Notes: generated by a model from the letters alone, not told the origin. A stretch of 64,000 nucleotides of DNA from Cydia pomonella (GCF_033807575.1 NW_026907801.1:124001-188000); one strand, 5' to 3'. Counted from the first letter of the stretch, positions 47,401 through 57,358 are shown. Numbers and translations are program-made.

Positions 47401-47615
47401 AACCTGTACACTCCTTTTTTGAAGAACCCCATACTACAGTGAAACGGAAAACAATTATCAGGCCCGAAATCGGGACTCATTTCGGGCCTGATATCGGGAA
47501 GGGTGGATGTAATTGGCGCTATAGCTATTTATTTGAAGTGCTCCTCCCCCGCGAAAAATCGGCAGACTGTTTTGTATAGAAAACATAGATAGAAAATTAT
47601 AGACTAGGTGTCTCC

Positions 47616-47745
47616 TGCGGCTACCGGGAAAATCGTAATTCGTCAATTGCGGGCATTTTTCTCTGTCACTCTAATTACGTCTTGTGAGAGTAAAAGAGAA
47701 AGATCCCCGCAATTTGCGAATTTCGGTATTCGCAGTAAGCCCCCA
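47616..47745. repeat. MITE family B copy close upstream of GPN1
   Basis: GCGGCTACCGGGAAAATCG to GGTATTCGCAGTAAGCCCCC, about 275 bp before the GPN1 start codon. Confidence 0.75.
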
Positions 47746-48020
47746 GTTGTTAAATCCTCCACGGGACGCTCCCATAACAATGCCGCAATGTATCAAAAAT
47801 CGCATGCGATTTGTGACAAAGGCAAAGAAGCCGTTATGGCAATGACTCGAAGAGCTTGAATGTCAATGTCAAAATATCCATCAATCTCAATCATCAAGCC
47901 ATCCAAAACAACCAACATTTTGAATGTTAATTTGTTGATTCATAAAAAAATCTCCCTTCTGTTTCTAAAATTACGTGAAATACGCGTTTTCTGTTTAAAC
48001 CTAATGACTTTGGCTTCATA

Positions 48021-48087
48021 ATGGCTGCACCTAAAGTAGAGGCAATGGATCTAGATTCCAAAAAACCTATTTGTTTGATAATTTTAG
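48021..48087 (+). CDS. GPN1: GPN1 exon 1
   Basis: Encodes [20 protein letters not shown] then IL; donor TTTTAG|GTTAGG, phase 1 out. Joins exon 2 to make the P-loop. Confidence 0.9.
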
Positions 48088-51000
48088 GTTAGGAAATTGT
48101 ATGATTTTCATGGTAATGTTTTTTGGAATATTTTGTATTGTTCTCGTTCCTTAATCATGTTTTTAGGTATGGCTGGTGCTGGAAAGACTTCCTTTACCAA
48201 ACGTATTGCGGGACATGTCGTGGAAGGCGCCAGACCGTATATAATCAACTTAGATCCTGCATGCCGTGAAGTGCCGTATCCAGCTAACATTGGTAATATT
48301 TTTCAAGTAATATATATCTATTTAAACCAGCTTCAGGCTTAGCTTTCCAGCCTATCCTTTAAAAGAACATTATCATTACAACTTATAATTAATATGCATT
48401 AATTAAAAAAAAAAACTATTTGCGTAATTTATCTGAACTGGGCCCCCTACTATAGTCTCCTAGACATAATGCAACACAATTACAATTTAAATCTTCTGGT
48501 TTAGGTTAGGTTATGCTAGAAGGTTGAAATTACAGATTGAAAAAATGTAACCAATCATTACACCATTGTTTGAAAATCAGTTATATACAACCTAGTTCTG
48601 TTGCAGATATCAGAGATACAGTGAATTATAAGGAAGTTATGAAACAATACGGCCTAGGTCCGAACGGAGGCATTGTTACATCCCTAAATCTGTTCTCCAC
48701 TAAGTTTGGCCAGGTTGTGGAACTCATTGAAAAGGCCGGACAGAAACACAAATATTGTGTCATTGATACTCCTGGTAAGGTCCTTACCTATTCATTCATT
48801 ATATTATTCATTATTATTAAAGCTTTATTTGTTCTACAGTCAGATTGTTATTTTTATTTTTTAATTCTTTAACTTTGTTTTGGGGCTGACTGCAGATCCC
48901 ATCTGCTGGGTGACACTTTTTACTTCTTTCTTACAAATATATAAGTAAAAATGAAATGAGTCAAATGGATTGTAGCATGTTTTTGAATAATTACATAACT
49001 AGTTTTTAAATCTGCTGTGTTCAGAGCAGGATAAAATATATTTATGAGAGATAACTACTGATTATAGTGATGTAAAGTTATTTTTGTTTTATTATTATTT
49101 ATATAGTCCGTGTCATCCATGACGACACAGATTTGTCATATCTAACCTTTAACCTTATGAACGCCATGCCTATCGTACGTGGCTTGTAATTATGAACCTT
49201 GTCTGTACACATGAAGGGTGATATTGGGCTGTAGCCGCGCGCGCCATATGACGTCTTTGGCGGTCAAAAGGTTAATAACATGACAATATGAGTATAAATA
49301 ATAAAATAAAAATAAAAAAACCTTTTATTTCGGGGTGAAAATATTACAAAATACTTAACCTAGGATCTTAAACCTAATATAATTTTTTGTGAGATAACAC
49401 ACCAGAACCCTTAGGAGGTAAAGGCCTCTTCTAGAACCCTCCACTTCTTTCTGTCTTGGGCCTCCCACATCCAGCTGGCCCCTGCCAGTTTCGTTATGTC
49501 ATCTGACCAGCATGCCAGTGGCTGTCCACTAGTCCTCTTACCAATGGGCCCTTTCCAGCCTGTTGCTTCAGCGGTCCATCTTCTGTCTTGTAATCTAGCA
49601 ACATGGCCAGTCCATCTCCATTTTTGTTTCTGGGCCTGACTTAGTGCATCTATAATTTTTGTCATGTCTCTAATTTTGGAGTGCCTAATCTTCTGTACTT
49701 TTCTTAGGCATTTGCCCTTTGGCATGAAACTAACATCCTCTTTGCTTTTGATGTGAATTTCCATGTTTGACGTGCGTAGGTTAAAGTTGGGAGTAAGCAC
49801 ATGTCCATGACTTTCTTTTTCAGCTGAACAGGCAGGTTGCTCTTTAAAGTCTCTTTAAAAGCTCCAATATGACAATATGAGTATCGTCAAGTATCTATAT
49901 AATCCTGCATCTATATGTTCAAGTCTACTTGCTAATAACAAATAGACGTAGATTAAGCCCTTACTTCATTTTATACAATTAGATTTTTGTTTCTTCTTGG
50001 TGATTTAGTATTGGACGTAATTAGCCGGGTCCACACAGAGCGAGCATACGCGCGAGGCAATTTCCTCACGCACAAGTCGGAGACGGCGCGCTCGGGCGAG
50101 GAAAACGCACGCGCCGCCTCGGCCGAGGCACGTCTACACTGGCCGGTTTGAGCGTGAGGAAATTGCCTCGCACGTACGTGCTCGCTCTGTGTGGACCCGG
50201 CTATTTAGGAAAAAGAAACCTATCAACAAAATTAAAATGAAAAATTTTAGAGGATGGATCCACTAAGTCCCATTTATAATTCATATCACATCATGAACAT
50301 ATACTATGCTTGTCAAAAACCTGATGTCAATAATTGATGATCAATTTCGAAGAAGTTTTATTTTTGCATTATGTTGTTTTAGTATTTATATCAGAAACCT
50401 TAATTTCAGAGACAATTTTTTGGTCAAATGAAATTGATGCATTCTATTTCATTTATTGATACATGGCACTTAAAACTATTTTTTCTTCTGTCAGGTCAAA
50501 TAGAAGTATTCACATGGTCAGCATCTGGGACTATAGTCACTGAGACACTTGCTGCCTCCTGTCCTACTGTAGTCGTATATGTCATGGACACTGTCCGCAG
50601 TGTATCACCGGTGACATTCATGTCCAACATGCTGTATGCCTGCTCCATACTCTACAAGGCCAGGCTGCCGTTCATTGTTGTCATGAATAAGGTTGGTATT
50701 TAGGGACTAAAAGCGATATAGGGTATAGGAAATTGTGATGTAATGGAGAGCTTTTAAAAGATAGTAGATAAAAGGATACTTAGAACGAAAGACATCAAGA
50801 AGCTTGTTGAACTCTGTCCTTTGGGTTTGTCCGCTTGACCGCGGCGAGACGTGATTGGTCAAATTCATTATAGTTCACTAAAGCATTTCGTAATGAAGTC
50901 ATTATAGTTGACTCTGTCCACAGTAAAAAGTATGCGATTATATAATTTAACCATTAAAGTCGACAAGTAGAGAAAACAAGTTAATTTGTGTGTATTCCAG

Positions 51001-54000
51001 ACGGACGTAGTAGACAATGCATACGCCGTCGACTGGATGCGCGACTTCGAGTCCTTCCAAGAGGCGTTAGACGCCGAAGGGGACGCCGAGGGCGGCGCCA
51101 CCTACGTCGGCAATCTGGCGCGCTCCATGGCTCTCGCATTAGACACCTTCTATAAAGACCTCAAGTGTTGTGGCGTTAGTGCACATACAGGCGCGGTGAG
51201 TAATGAACCATCTATTGTGTCTTTACCTTTAGTACCCCTACGTTGGCAATCTGGCGCGCTCCATGGCTCTCGCATTAGACACCTTCTATAAAGACCTCAA
51301 GTGTTGTGGCGTTAGTGCACATACAGGCGCGGTGAGTAATGAACCATCTATTGTGTCTTTACCTTTAGTACCCCTACGTTGGCAATCTGGCGCGCTCCAT
51401 GGCTCTCGCATTAGACACCTTCTATAAAGACCTCAAGTGTTGTGGCGTTAGTGCACATACAGGCGCGGTGAGTAATGAACCATCTATTGTGTCTTTACCT
51501 TTAGTACCCCTACGTTGGCAATCTGGCGCGCTCCATGGCTCTCGCATTAGACACCTTCTATAAAGACCTGAAGTGTTGTGGCGTTAGTGCACATACAGGC
51601 GCGGTGAGTAATGAACCATCTATTGTGTCTTTACCTTTAGTACCCCTACGTTGGCAATCTGGCGCGCTCCATGGCTCTCGCATTAGACACCTATAAAGAC
51701 CTTAAGTGTTGTGGCGTTAGTGCCCATACAGGCGCGGTAAGTGTATTGAAGTATCCATTGTTGTATCTTTGCATTACAATGGAATAGTGCATTGGCACCT
51801 TAGCCTTTTGATTTAATAGACTTTATTAGATGGTGACGGTATGGAAGAAACGAAAATTTATGGAAATTTTAGGACACCTTTTTTCTCTGTCTAAAAAGAA
51901 CAGTGAAGTATAGTGTAGTGTAAATAAACTTGAAACAAAATTACCCACCTACGTCGGCAATCTGGCGCACTCCGTAGCCCTCGCATTAGATGCCTTCTGT
52001 AGACCTCCAGTGCTTAGTGCCCATACAGGGGTGGTGAGTGTAATCTATTACTGCGCAACTTTTTTACCTACCGTCTTAGTGGCATCTCGCACGCTCTATT
52101 GGCTCGCATTAGACACCTTTTATAAAAATCTTTGTGGCGTTACCGCTCACACAGGCACAGTAAGTGTATATAAGCATCCATTGTTGTATTTTTTATTTAA
52201 CCTTTAATCCATAAAAGAACAAAACCTTACAGTACAAAAGTCGGACTTCAAGCCATAAGGCATTCTTCTAACCTGCTATTCTTTGTATCTTTCATTGTTT
52301 GCGTAGAAACCGAGCGTGTTGAGGGATAAATTTAAATAAAAAAACTTAATATTGACACTTCACGCTACGGAGTGCTACCTATGTAGTTCACGCTCTCTTG
52401 TGTATTTGAGAGACCTTGTGGCTTGAATTGGAAACGAACTTGATAATAAGTAATAACACTTCGCGCTGAGAAACGGAAAATGCTACAGTTCACCATGCTT
52501 TTAATGAAGGCATAACTTACATGTAGCGTTCTCCACACCAGAGGCGGAATAGTGTAGTGTAGCGTTCTCCACACCAGAGGCGGAATAGTGTAGTGTAGCG
52601 TTCTCCAACCAGAGGCGGAATAGTGTAGTGATCGTTTTCAATTTTTTCAGGGCCTTGACGAATTCTTTACACTTGTGGACAAGGCAGCTGAAGAATATGA
52701 GACGTAAGTAAATTTTATCACTTTTGCTGTTAACGGTGTATTATACGTAGGCGCTGCGGTCCGTAAATCCTAAATTTCAACCGAGGGCTGTATTGTATTT
52801 TTACAGTACATATGGCGTCACTTTACTGTCCTGGTGTGGTAACTCGCACTATACGTGCGTATGTGGAAAATTTAAAGGGCCTTATGTACTGTAAAACGTT
52901 GTATAATACCCGTGCAAAAGGTAATTCGCAACAAGTCGATTATAATACTCCCTCCAGTCGTGTTTTAATTTATAGCCACTCGTTGCGAATTTCCTACTTT
53001 TCGCACTTGTATCGTAATGTACTATCTAATTCATTACATGGGCCTAGGTGATGCGGTCCGCAAATCGAATCTAAATTTCGACCTAGGGCTGTACCTAATG
53101 TATGTCCGAAACCAGTGTAACGAAAAACTCGTTTTTATTCAATTCACACTCGCTTAATTCTTGTTTACCGCCCTTAATACACAATGTACTATTTCTTGCT
53201 ACCTATAGTGTTGTCTGCTTTGACAGAGGATGGAATATTGTCACACTACGGTCTCACAATACCTAAATAAAATACTATCTCGACAAGTCTGCCATCTCGC
53301 CTTCCAACACAGAAGGGAAACTGGGTCTTATTAGCAAGAGTCTAGTTTCAATATTGTCCTTTAACGAAAAGCGACTGGTAAATATCATATGAAATAGGTA
53401 TTGAGCTATTAAATTGCGAAATCTTTTACAGTGAATACAAAGCCGATTGGTTAAAAATGCGAGCAGAGAAGCTAGAGGAACAGAAAAAGAAAGAAGAGGA
53501 CTTACTCAAAGGCCCAAGTATGTATTGAATACAACGAAATTATACTTACCTACATATTCATAAATCTTTGTTATATTTTGTTCCTTTCTAACAATTAAAT
53601 GTGAAAATGACAGATAAGAACAAACGATTATCAAGGACTTGATGGGCGTTATGAATAAAGCCATTAGTCAACATTGTATGTATTGACAGCTCTTAAAATT
53701 GTCCCGAGATAGCAGGTGTTACACCAAAACACATGCACGTCGCAGAATACTTCTGTTGACGCACGCAAAAAAAAATTGAAGAGAAAAGCAGCGTTTACAA
53801 CTATACAACTTGATACATAAATTGCCTCGGACGTCATAGGTCGCTTTATGCCTTAGTTGTATAGTCTAATCTACTATTAGGTACCAAATTTGATTATAGT
53901 AGGTACTTTTATAAAAAAAAAATTCAACCCAACGAGCGACTTAAAAATATTATAGTAGGAACAGGCTAGCCCTGCCCAGACTTTACAGTGACAGGTGCGG

Positions 54001-55015
54001 AATTACTGCCGTAAACGCTAAATGACGTTTATATTTTGTCACATAAAGTCGGTGCGAAGTTAGCTCCAATATTCTATATGTATTTCAGATAGTTCAGACG
54101 CGGTGATAGAGAAACGCAGTTTGATCGACGAGGTACCGATGGGACGAGAGATGAGCGACGTGTATCTCTCGCATCCTGGCGACGAGAGCTCTAGCGACGA
54201 GGAGGGCACGGAGCAACAGCCGGAGATCGGTAATACTTGTGACCTGACATATTTCAGATAGTTCAACGTCTATAGAGAAACACAGTTTGATCGACGAGGT
54301 ACCGATGGGACGTGAGATTAGCGATGTGTATCTCTCGCATCCCGACGACGAGGAGGGCACGGAGAAACAGCCGGAGATCGGTAATACTTGTGACCTGACA
54401 TATTTCAGATAGTTCAACGTCTATAGAGAAACACAGTTTGATCGACGAGGTACCGATGGGACGTGAGATTAGCGATGTGTATCTCTCGCATCCCGACGAC
54501 GAGGAGGGCACGGAGAAACAGCCGGAGATCGGTAATACTTGTGACCTGACATATTTCAGATAATGGGGTTGGCTGGTAGGAGTTTTTTTACATATAGCGC
54601 CAGGATAGGTTTTTCCCTGCCAATTCTACCGTGTAAATTTTTTTTGGAAATCGGAAGTTCTGGATGCCTTTTAGGCGGTTATCACACTGTATGCGTTGTA
54701 GGTACAGTCAGAAAAGCTATTAGCTTAGCACCCTTGCATACATTTTAATCATTTTATATGCAAGCCCCTGACTTTCCTGACTGTACTTACCACATGGTTG
54801 ATACCAAAAAGATTATACTGTTCACGTATCCAAAATGAATTTTACATACCGCATGCTTGCATATGATTTAAGAGGCATGAAAGCGTACAATAATTATATT
54901 TTTAGACAATAACAAAGTTGTATTTTTTGCAGATGACAAATCAGAAGATGTGGCGATGTTCCAGGAATTTCTAAGAAAACATGTGAAGCCGAATAACACT
55001 GAAAATAAATCCTAA
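48021..55015 (+). CDS. GPN1: GPN-loop GTPase 1 (join of 9 exons, complete)
   Basis: Cytoplasmic/nuclear GTPase needed for RNA polymerase II assembly and nuclear import, acting with GPN3 (family knowledge). Exons: 48021-48087, 48167-48292, 48607-48774, 50495-50691, 51001-51195, 52651-52703, 53432-53517, 54089-54229, 54933-55015. All are GT-AG and in phase; 371 residues against about 374 in human. Visible motifs: P-loop [10 protein letters not shown] (23-32), NLDPA, the defining Gly-Pro-Asn loop (82-84, LGPNGGI), switch [15 protein letters not shown] (118-132), NKTD base-recognition motif spanning the exon 4/5 junction (185-188), [10 protein letters not shown] and GVSA near the end of the G domain, then a Glu/Lys helix and an acidic C-terminus. 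The start ATG is the first in frame and gives [10 protein letters not shown]. Extra in-frame copies of exon 5 and exon 8 make alternative isoforms possible. Confidence 0.96.
48167..48292 (+). CDS. GPN1: GPN1 exon 2, P-loop
   Basis: Acceptor GTTTTTAG, donor ACATTG|GTAATA; phase 1 in and out. Encodes [16 protein letters not shown] and [18 protein letters not shown]. Confidence 0.95.
48607..48774 (+). CDS. GPN1: GPN1 exon 3, GPN loop
   Basis: Acceptor CTGTTGCAG, donor ACTCCTG|GTAAGG; phase 1 in and out. Encodes [20 protein letters not shown] and, at the end, KYCVIDTPG. Confidence 0.96.
49120..49275. repeat. GAACGCC/GGCGGTC inverted dispersed repeat
   Basis: CTTATGAACGCCATGCCTAT at the left and GACGTCTTTGGCGGTCAAAA at the right, with GATATTGGGCTGTAGCCGCG inside. 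A relative at 10722-10840 shares GTTATTGGGCTGTAGGCGCG. Confidence 0.6.
49411..49800 (-). mobile_element. LINE endonuclease/reverse transcriptase C-terminal fragment
   Basis: A 129-codon minus-strand ORF in GPN1 intron 3. It contains [17 protein letters not shown], then [20 protein letters not shown] and [14 protein letters not shown], the typical tail of non-LTR retrotransposon RTs (WRW.GH...R.W..D.....G..W...A..R..W). The RT core is missing, so it is a truncated copy. The rest of the intron (48775-50494) holds the repeats listed separately. Confidence 0.8.
50020..50206. repeat. GC-rich inverted-repeat element in GPN1 intron 3
   Basis: Ends TAGCCGGGTCCACACAGAGC and GCTCTGTGTGGACCCGGCTA (20-bp perfect). 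Inner GAGGCAATTTCCTCACGC mirrors GCGTGAGGAAATTGCCTC. ATT lies on both flanks. MITE. Confidence 0.9.
50495..50691 (+). CDS. GPN1: GPN1 exon 4
   Basis: Acceptor TTCTGTCAG, donor AATAAG|GTTGGT; phase 1 in, 0 out. Encodes [20 protein letters not shown] and ends PFIVVMNK. Confidence 0.95.
51001..51195 (+). CDS. GPN1: GPN1 exon 5 (founder of the 136-bp array)
   Basis: Acceptor GTATTCCAG, donor GGCGCG|GTGAGT; phase 0 in and out, 65 codons. Encodes [20 protein letters not shown], then [17 protein letters not shown] and [11 protein letters not shown]. It joins exon 6 as HTGAGLDEFF, the expected G-domain end. Confidence 0.94.
51196..51739 (+). repeat. 136-bp tandem array: four further copies of the second half of GPN1 exon 5
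   Basis: The motif CAATCTGGCG recurs at 51111, 51247, 51383, 51519 and 51655, exactly 136 bp apart. Each extra unit runs from an acceptor-like TTACCTTTAG through TACCCCTACGTTGGCAATC to the donor GGCGCG|GTGAGT (GTAAGT in the last). The potential exons 51233-51331, 51369-51467, 51505-51603 and 51641-51736 are 99, 99, 99 and 96 nt, all open in phase 0, so any could be included without a frameshift. They would insert [19 protein letters not shown] again, which should disturb the G domain. Confidence 0.93.
51945..52165 (+). repeat. two older, decayed copies of the GPN1 exon 5 unit
   Basis: About 51950-52036 (ACCTACGTCGGCAATCTGGC, then GATGCCTTCTGTAGACC and GGTGGTGAGTG) and about 52070-52162 (TCGCATTAGACACCTTTTAT, then GTGGCGTTACCGCTCACAC and CAGTAAGTG). 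Both have lost bases and frame but still show the exon end and a donor-like GT. The 5'-most fragments are diverged. They show that duplication here is recurrent. Confidence 0.75.
52522..52630 (+). repeat. 36-37-bp tandem triplet upstream of GPN1 exon 6
   Basis: GTAGCGTTCTCC starts at 52522, 52559 and 52595; each unit continues with CACCAGAGGCGGAATAGTGT (the third lacks CA). It sits 20 bp before the exon 6 acceptor tract. The intron 51740-52650 otherwise shows only the decayed exon copies. Confidence 0.9.
52651..52703 (+). CDS. GPN1: GPN1 exon 6
   Basis: Acceptor TTTTTTCAG, donor GAGAC|GTAAGT; phase 0 in, 2 out. Encodes [17 protein letters not shown], a conserved GPN1 segment. Confidence 0.94.
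52740..53420 (+). other. GPN1 intron 6 with dispersed repeats
   Basis: Two related pieces (GCGGTCCGTAAATCCTAAAT near 52756, GCGGTCCGCAAATCGAATCT near 53053), each followed by AGGGCTGTA, and a third at 59640, mark a dispersed family. The ORF at 52812-53051 lies within it and has no domain. Confidence 0.55.
53432..53517 (+). CDS. GPN1: GPN1 exon 7
   Basis: Acceptor TCTTTTACAG, donor CCCAA|GTATGT; phase 2 in, 1 out. Encodes [20 protein letters not shown], a charged helix. Intron 7 (53518-54088) has nothing recognisable. Confidence 0.92.
54089..54229 (+). CDS. GPN1: GPN1 exon 8a, acidic C-terminal tail
   Basis: Acceptor GTATTTCAG, donor GAGATCG|GTAATA; phase 1 in and out, 141 nt. Encodes [20 protein letters not shown] and a Ser/Asp/Glu-rich stretch [11 protein letters not shown]. 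Chosen as the default copy because it is the longest and first. Confidence 0.85.
54258..54380 (+). CDS. GPN1: GPN1 exon 8b, tandem copy of exon 8 (alternative)
   Basis: A complete copy with acceptor CATATTTCAG and donor GAGATCG|GTAATA; 123 nt, phase 1 in and out, fully open: [37 protein letters not shown]. It lacks 18 nt of the acidic run of exon 8a. It could replace 8a or be added to it without shifting frame. Confidence 0.6.
54409..54531 (+). CDS. GPN1: GPN1 exon 8c, second tandem copy of exon 8 (alternative)
   Basis: Essentially identical to 8b over the exon and the 28 bp between copies (unit 151 bp), with the same acceptor and donor, 123 nt, phase 1 in and out. The near identity of 8b and 8c means a very recent duplication or gene conversion. 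A fourth unit begins at about 54551 (ATATTTCAGATA) and ends at once in a repeat. Confidence 0.6.
54562..54680. repeat. fragment of the ATGGGGTTGGC element truncating the exon 8 array
   Basis: AATGGGGTTGGCTGGTAGGA, GCGCCAGGATAGGT and CCTGCCAATTC match the left part of the element at 59951-60160. It follows directly on the fourth acceptor copy. Confidence 0.6.
54933..55015 (+). CDS. GPN1: GPN1 exon 9, terminal
   Basis: Acceptor TTTTTTGCAG, phase 1 in. Encodes [20 protein letters not shown] then NTENKS and TAA at 55013-55015. Confidence 0.93.
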
Positions 55016-55560
55016 TACATAAGCTGAATTGTGATCTGTACAAATAGATGTCGCTTTAAGTTAGACATTAAGATTTCGTATTAAATACAATACTGGTAAT
55101 ATTACGGTTTTTACTAAATACCTTAACGAGATTTAAGATGCTATGAACGTATCGTTTACGCCGGATTATCTATTTAATCTGTTTCAAGAAGTTATGAAAG
55201 TAGCATTTTTCCCACAGTGAATGGACAAAAAATATACGTTTTAAGTATTTTTAATTCTAATGTGTTACAAATGTTATTCTGATATTTCGTAAAACGAAAT
55301 GTTCATTTCAGCCGTTTAATCTAGCGCAAAAGATAATAAAATATACATCTGTCACCCTTTAGGAATGTAACGTCACAATTACTTAGTCAGCTCTTAAGTT
55401 CTGTCACAAAGCTTTAAAAAAAATTAGCCATGATTTTAAAGCTTGTTTTATACTGATCAAAACTTAATATAATTATTTTGAAATTTAGATCACGGCTTTA
55501 TTTACTATTTATACAAAACTGAGACAGCAAATAACGTTAAATTATTTTGTAAGCAATAAA
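55016..55560 (+). terminator. GPN1: GPN1 3' UTR with polyadenylation signal
   Basis: AT-rich sequence after the stop; AATAAA at 55555-55560 is the likely signal, with an earlier variant near 55337. The end point is inference. Confidence 0.5.
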
Positions 55561-56029
55561 GTATTAAATAGGCTTTCAACCCATATATATGAATAAGAAG
55601 CGATCAGTACCTATAACTTTATTATCAGTAACAGTCTTTGTGACACTATTTATGACCTAAGTTTATAGCGTATAGGATTTCTTATTAAAAATCTGCTTCA
55701 TGTTAGAATGTTACATAGCTGCAACAAACAGAGGGCTTAAATGGGCCTTTGGAAATGACAAGTTTTAGGAAAAATTAATAAAAACAAGAAAGCGCAAAAT
55801 AAATTCGTATATTTGAACTATGAGTATGCTACATCACGTGATATTTTGGTGTTAAATTATTGTGTTAAGCTTGTTCGAAACGTTAACATTGATTAATTAA
55901 TATTTACACAACAAAATAGTGCATTAGATCACCATAAAACTATATCAAATCCATCCTAAGTCAACTGGACAATACTCGCTAAGAAATTTCAAAACATAAA
56001 TATAAAGAATTAATGTAAATATCTAAAAA

Positions 56030-56117
56030 GTGGCTGTGACATAATCGGACAGACAGACGGACATGACGAATCTATATGGGTTCCGTTTTTTGCCATTTGG
56101 TTACGGAACCCTAAAAA
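56030..56117. repeat. short copy of the ACGGAACCC dispersed repeat
   Basis: AGTGGCTGTGACATAATCGG, CAGACAGACGGACATGACG and GGTTACGGAACCCTAAAAAG, nearly identical to 46462-46553. Confidence 0.8.
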
Positions 56118-56607
56118 GCGGGTCTGCAGATTTTTAATAAAATCAGTGCCGAGCGTCCCATTTCCAATACAAAATGATCACCTAGCGAATTCTTGGCAGT
56201 GAATGTGTTTTGTTTTGGTCAAAATCAATTTAACACAAGATTTAAAATAAACTTACGGCACCGCTGCATTAACCTTTTCACCGCCACGTAAAAACCAAAC
56301 CACCTGACCAAAACCACGACTATATGATATATGAAGTCGTGGCGTGTGGGGCACGAAATGCACTGACTATATCAAGTTAATGGCGGCGGAAAAGTTAAAT
56401 ATAACAGAGATTAGGGCACGTTTTCAATAGAAATTCCTTACTCTTAAGAATTACTACGAATACAGTCAGTTTTTGATTGACTCCAGTCAGGATTGTTAAG
56501 TCATTTATTTTAACAATGACAATTAAATTTACCATAATTATTTTGTCACACAAAATATCTTAAGTACTTTAAAATTAAGTTGTTGATAACTTGGTGGAAA
56601 ATCTAAA

Positions 56608-56930
56608 TCAAAGAAAATTTTAAATATAGGTGTGCCATTTTTCGACACATGATTGAAACTTTTAGAACCCCATTTGACTTTGATCCTTATTCTTTCACTG
56701 ATAAGTGTTAAATTTGTTAAATACCTATCAAAAAGTGGCGCCATCTAATAGATCAAAGGCTCAAGGTTTCGAGCGATGGCAACAAATTTAACACAATATC
56801 AGTGAAAAAATAAGGATCAAAGTCAAATGGCGTTCTAAAAGTGTTAATCATGTGTCGAAAGATGGCAGTAAATTTATGGAGGCTACAAAATTTTCTTTGA
56901 CAATCCACCTCTATTTAAAATTCTCTTTGA
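56608..56930. repeat. long imperfect inverted repeat element
   Basis: The left end CAAAGAAAATTTTAAATA mirrors TATTTAAAATTCTCTTTG at the right. Inner pairs include GACACATGATTGAAACTTTT / AAAGTGTTAATCATGTGTC and TTTGACTTTGATCCTTATTC / TAAGGATCAAAGTCAAA. About 323 bp. Confidence 0.8.
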
Positions 56931-57181
56931 ACTAAATTAAAGGTAAAATAATTAAATAAGTTACAAAAATAAAACTTACGTATCTAATTGTATAACAACA
57001 GCTGTACGCGAATCTGGCAGATAATTAAAAAATAATACGTTGACAAAAGGCAAGGGCGACGTGAACACAAATATTACTAAAATACTGTCGTCCTGGAGCC
57101 ATTTTATATAAACCGCCATAACCTGTATACTTGTATAGTATGAATTTTCTTAAATGATTTTTAGGCCTCGGAAATAGATGC

Positions 57182-57358
57182 CTCAACCTCACTGTCCAAG
57201 GCCTTAGATCACGCGGCCGCGGTAGGCCTAAGAAGCGCTGGCTGGACGTCGTGACAGCGGACATGGGAGAGAACAATCTCACACCTGAGGATGCCGAAGG
57301 CCGGGCAAAGTGGACAAGATTAAGTAGGAAAGGGGACCCTGGCGCTAGGCCGGGATAA
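57182..57358 (+). mobile_element. LINE reverse transcriptase C-terminal fragment
   Basis: The frame reads GLRSRGRGRPKKRWLDVVTA, DMGENNLTPEDAEGRAKWTR and GDPGARPG followed by TAA at 57356-57358. The GRPKKRW...D......D..DRAKW pattern is the tail of a non-LTR retrotransposon RT of a different lineage from 49411-49800. Truncated. Confidence 0.75.

Larger units (their letters stand above)
42610..48020. other. intergenic MITE cluster between divergent upSET and GPN1
   Basis: There is no gene. It is built almost entirely of nested repeats: family C pieces (GATATCGGGCCCGA motif) at about 42979-43050, 43653-43750, 43880-43910, 45291-45369, 45960-46060, 46620-46690 and 47444-47520; family D, E and B copies; a TTCCGTACC/ACGGAACCC element; and a TA microsatellite. 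ORFs in this interval are repeat-derived. Confidence 0.75.

Noticed and set aside
52812..53051. 79-codon ORF in GPN1 intron 6
   Set aside because: Sits in a dispersed repeat and would interrupt the in-phase join of exons 6 and 7.
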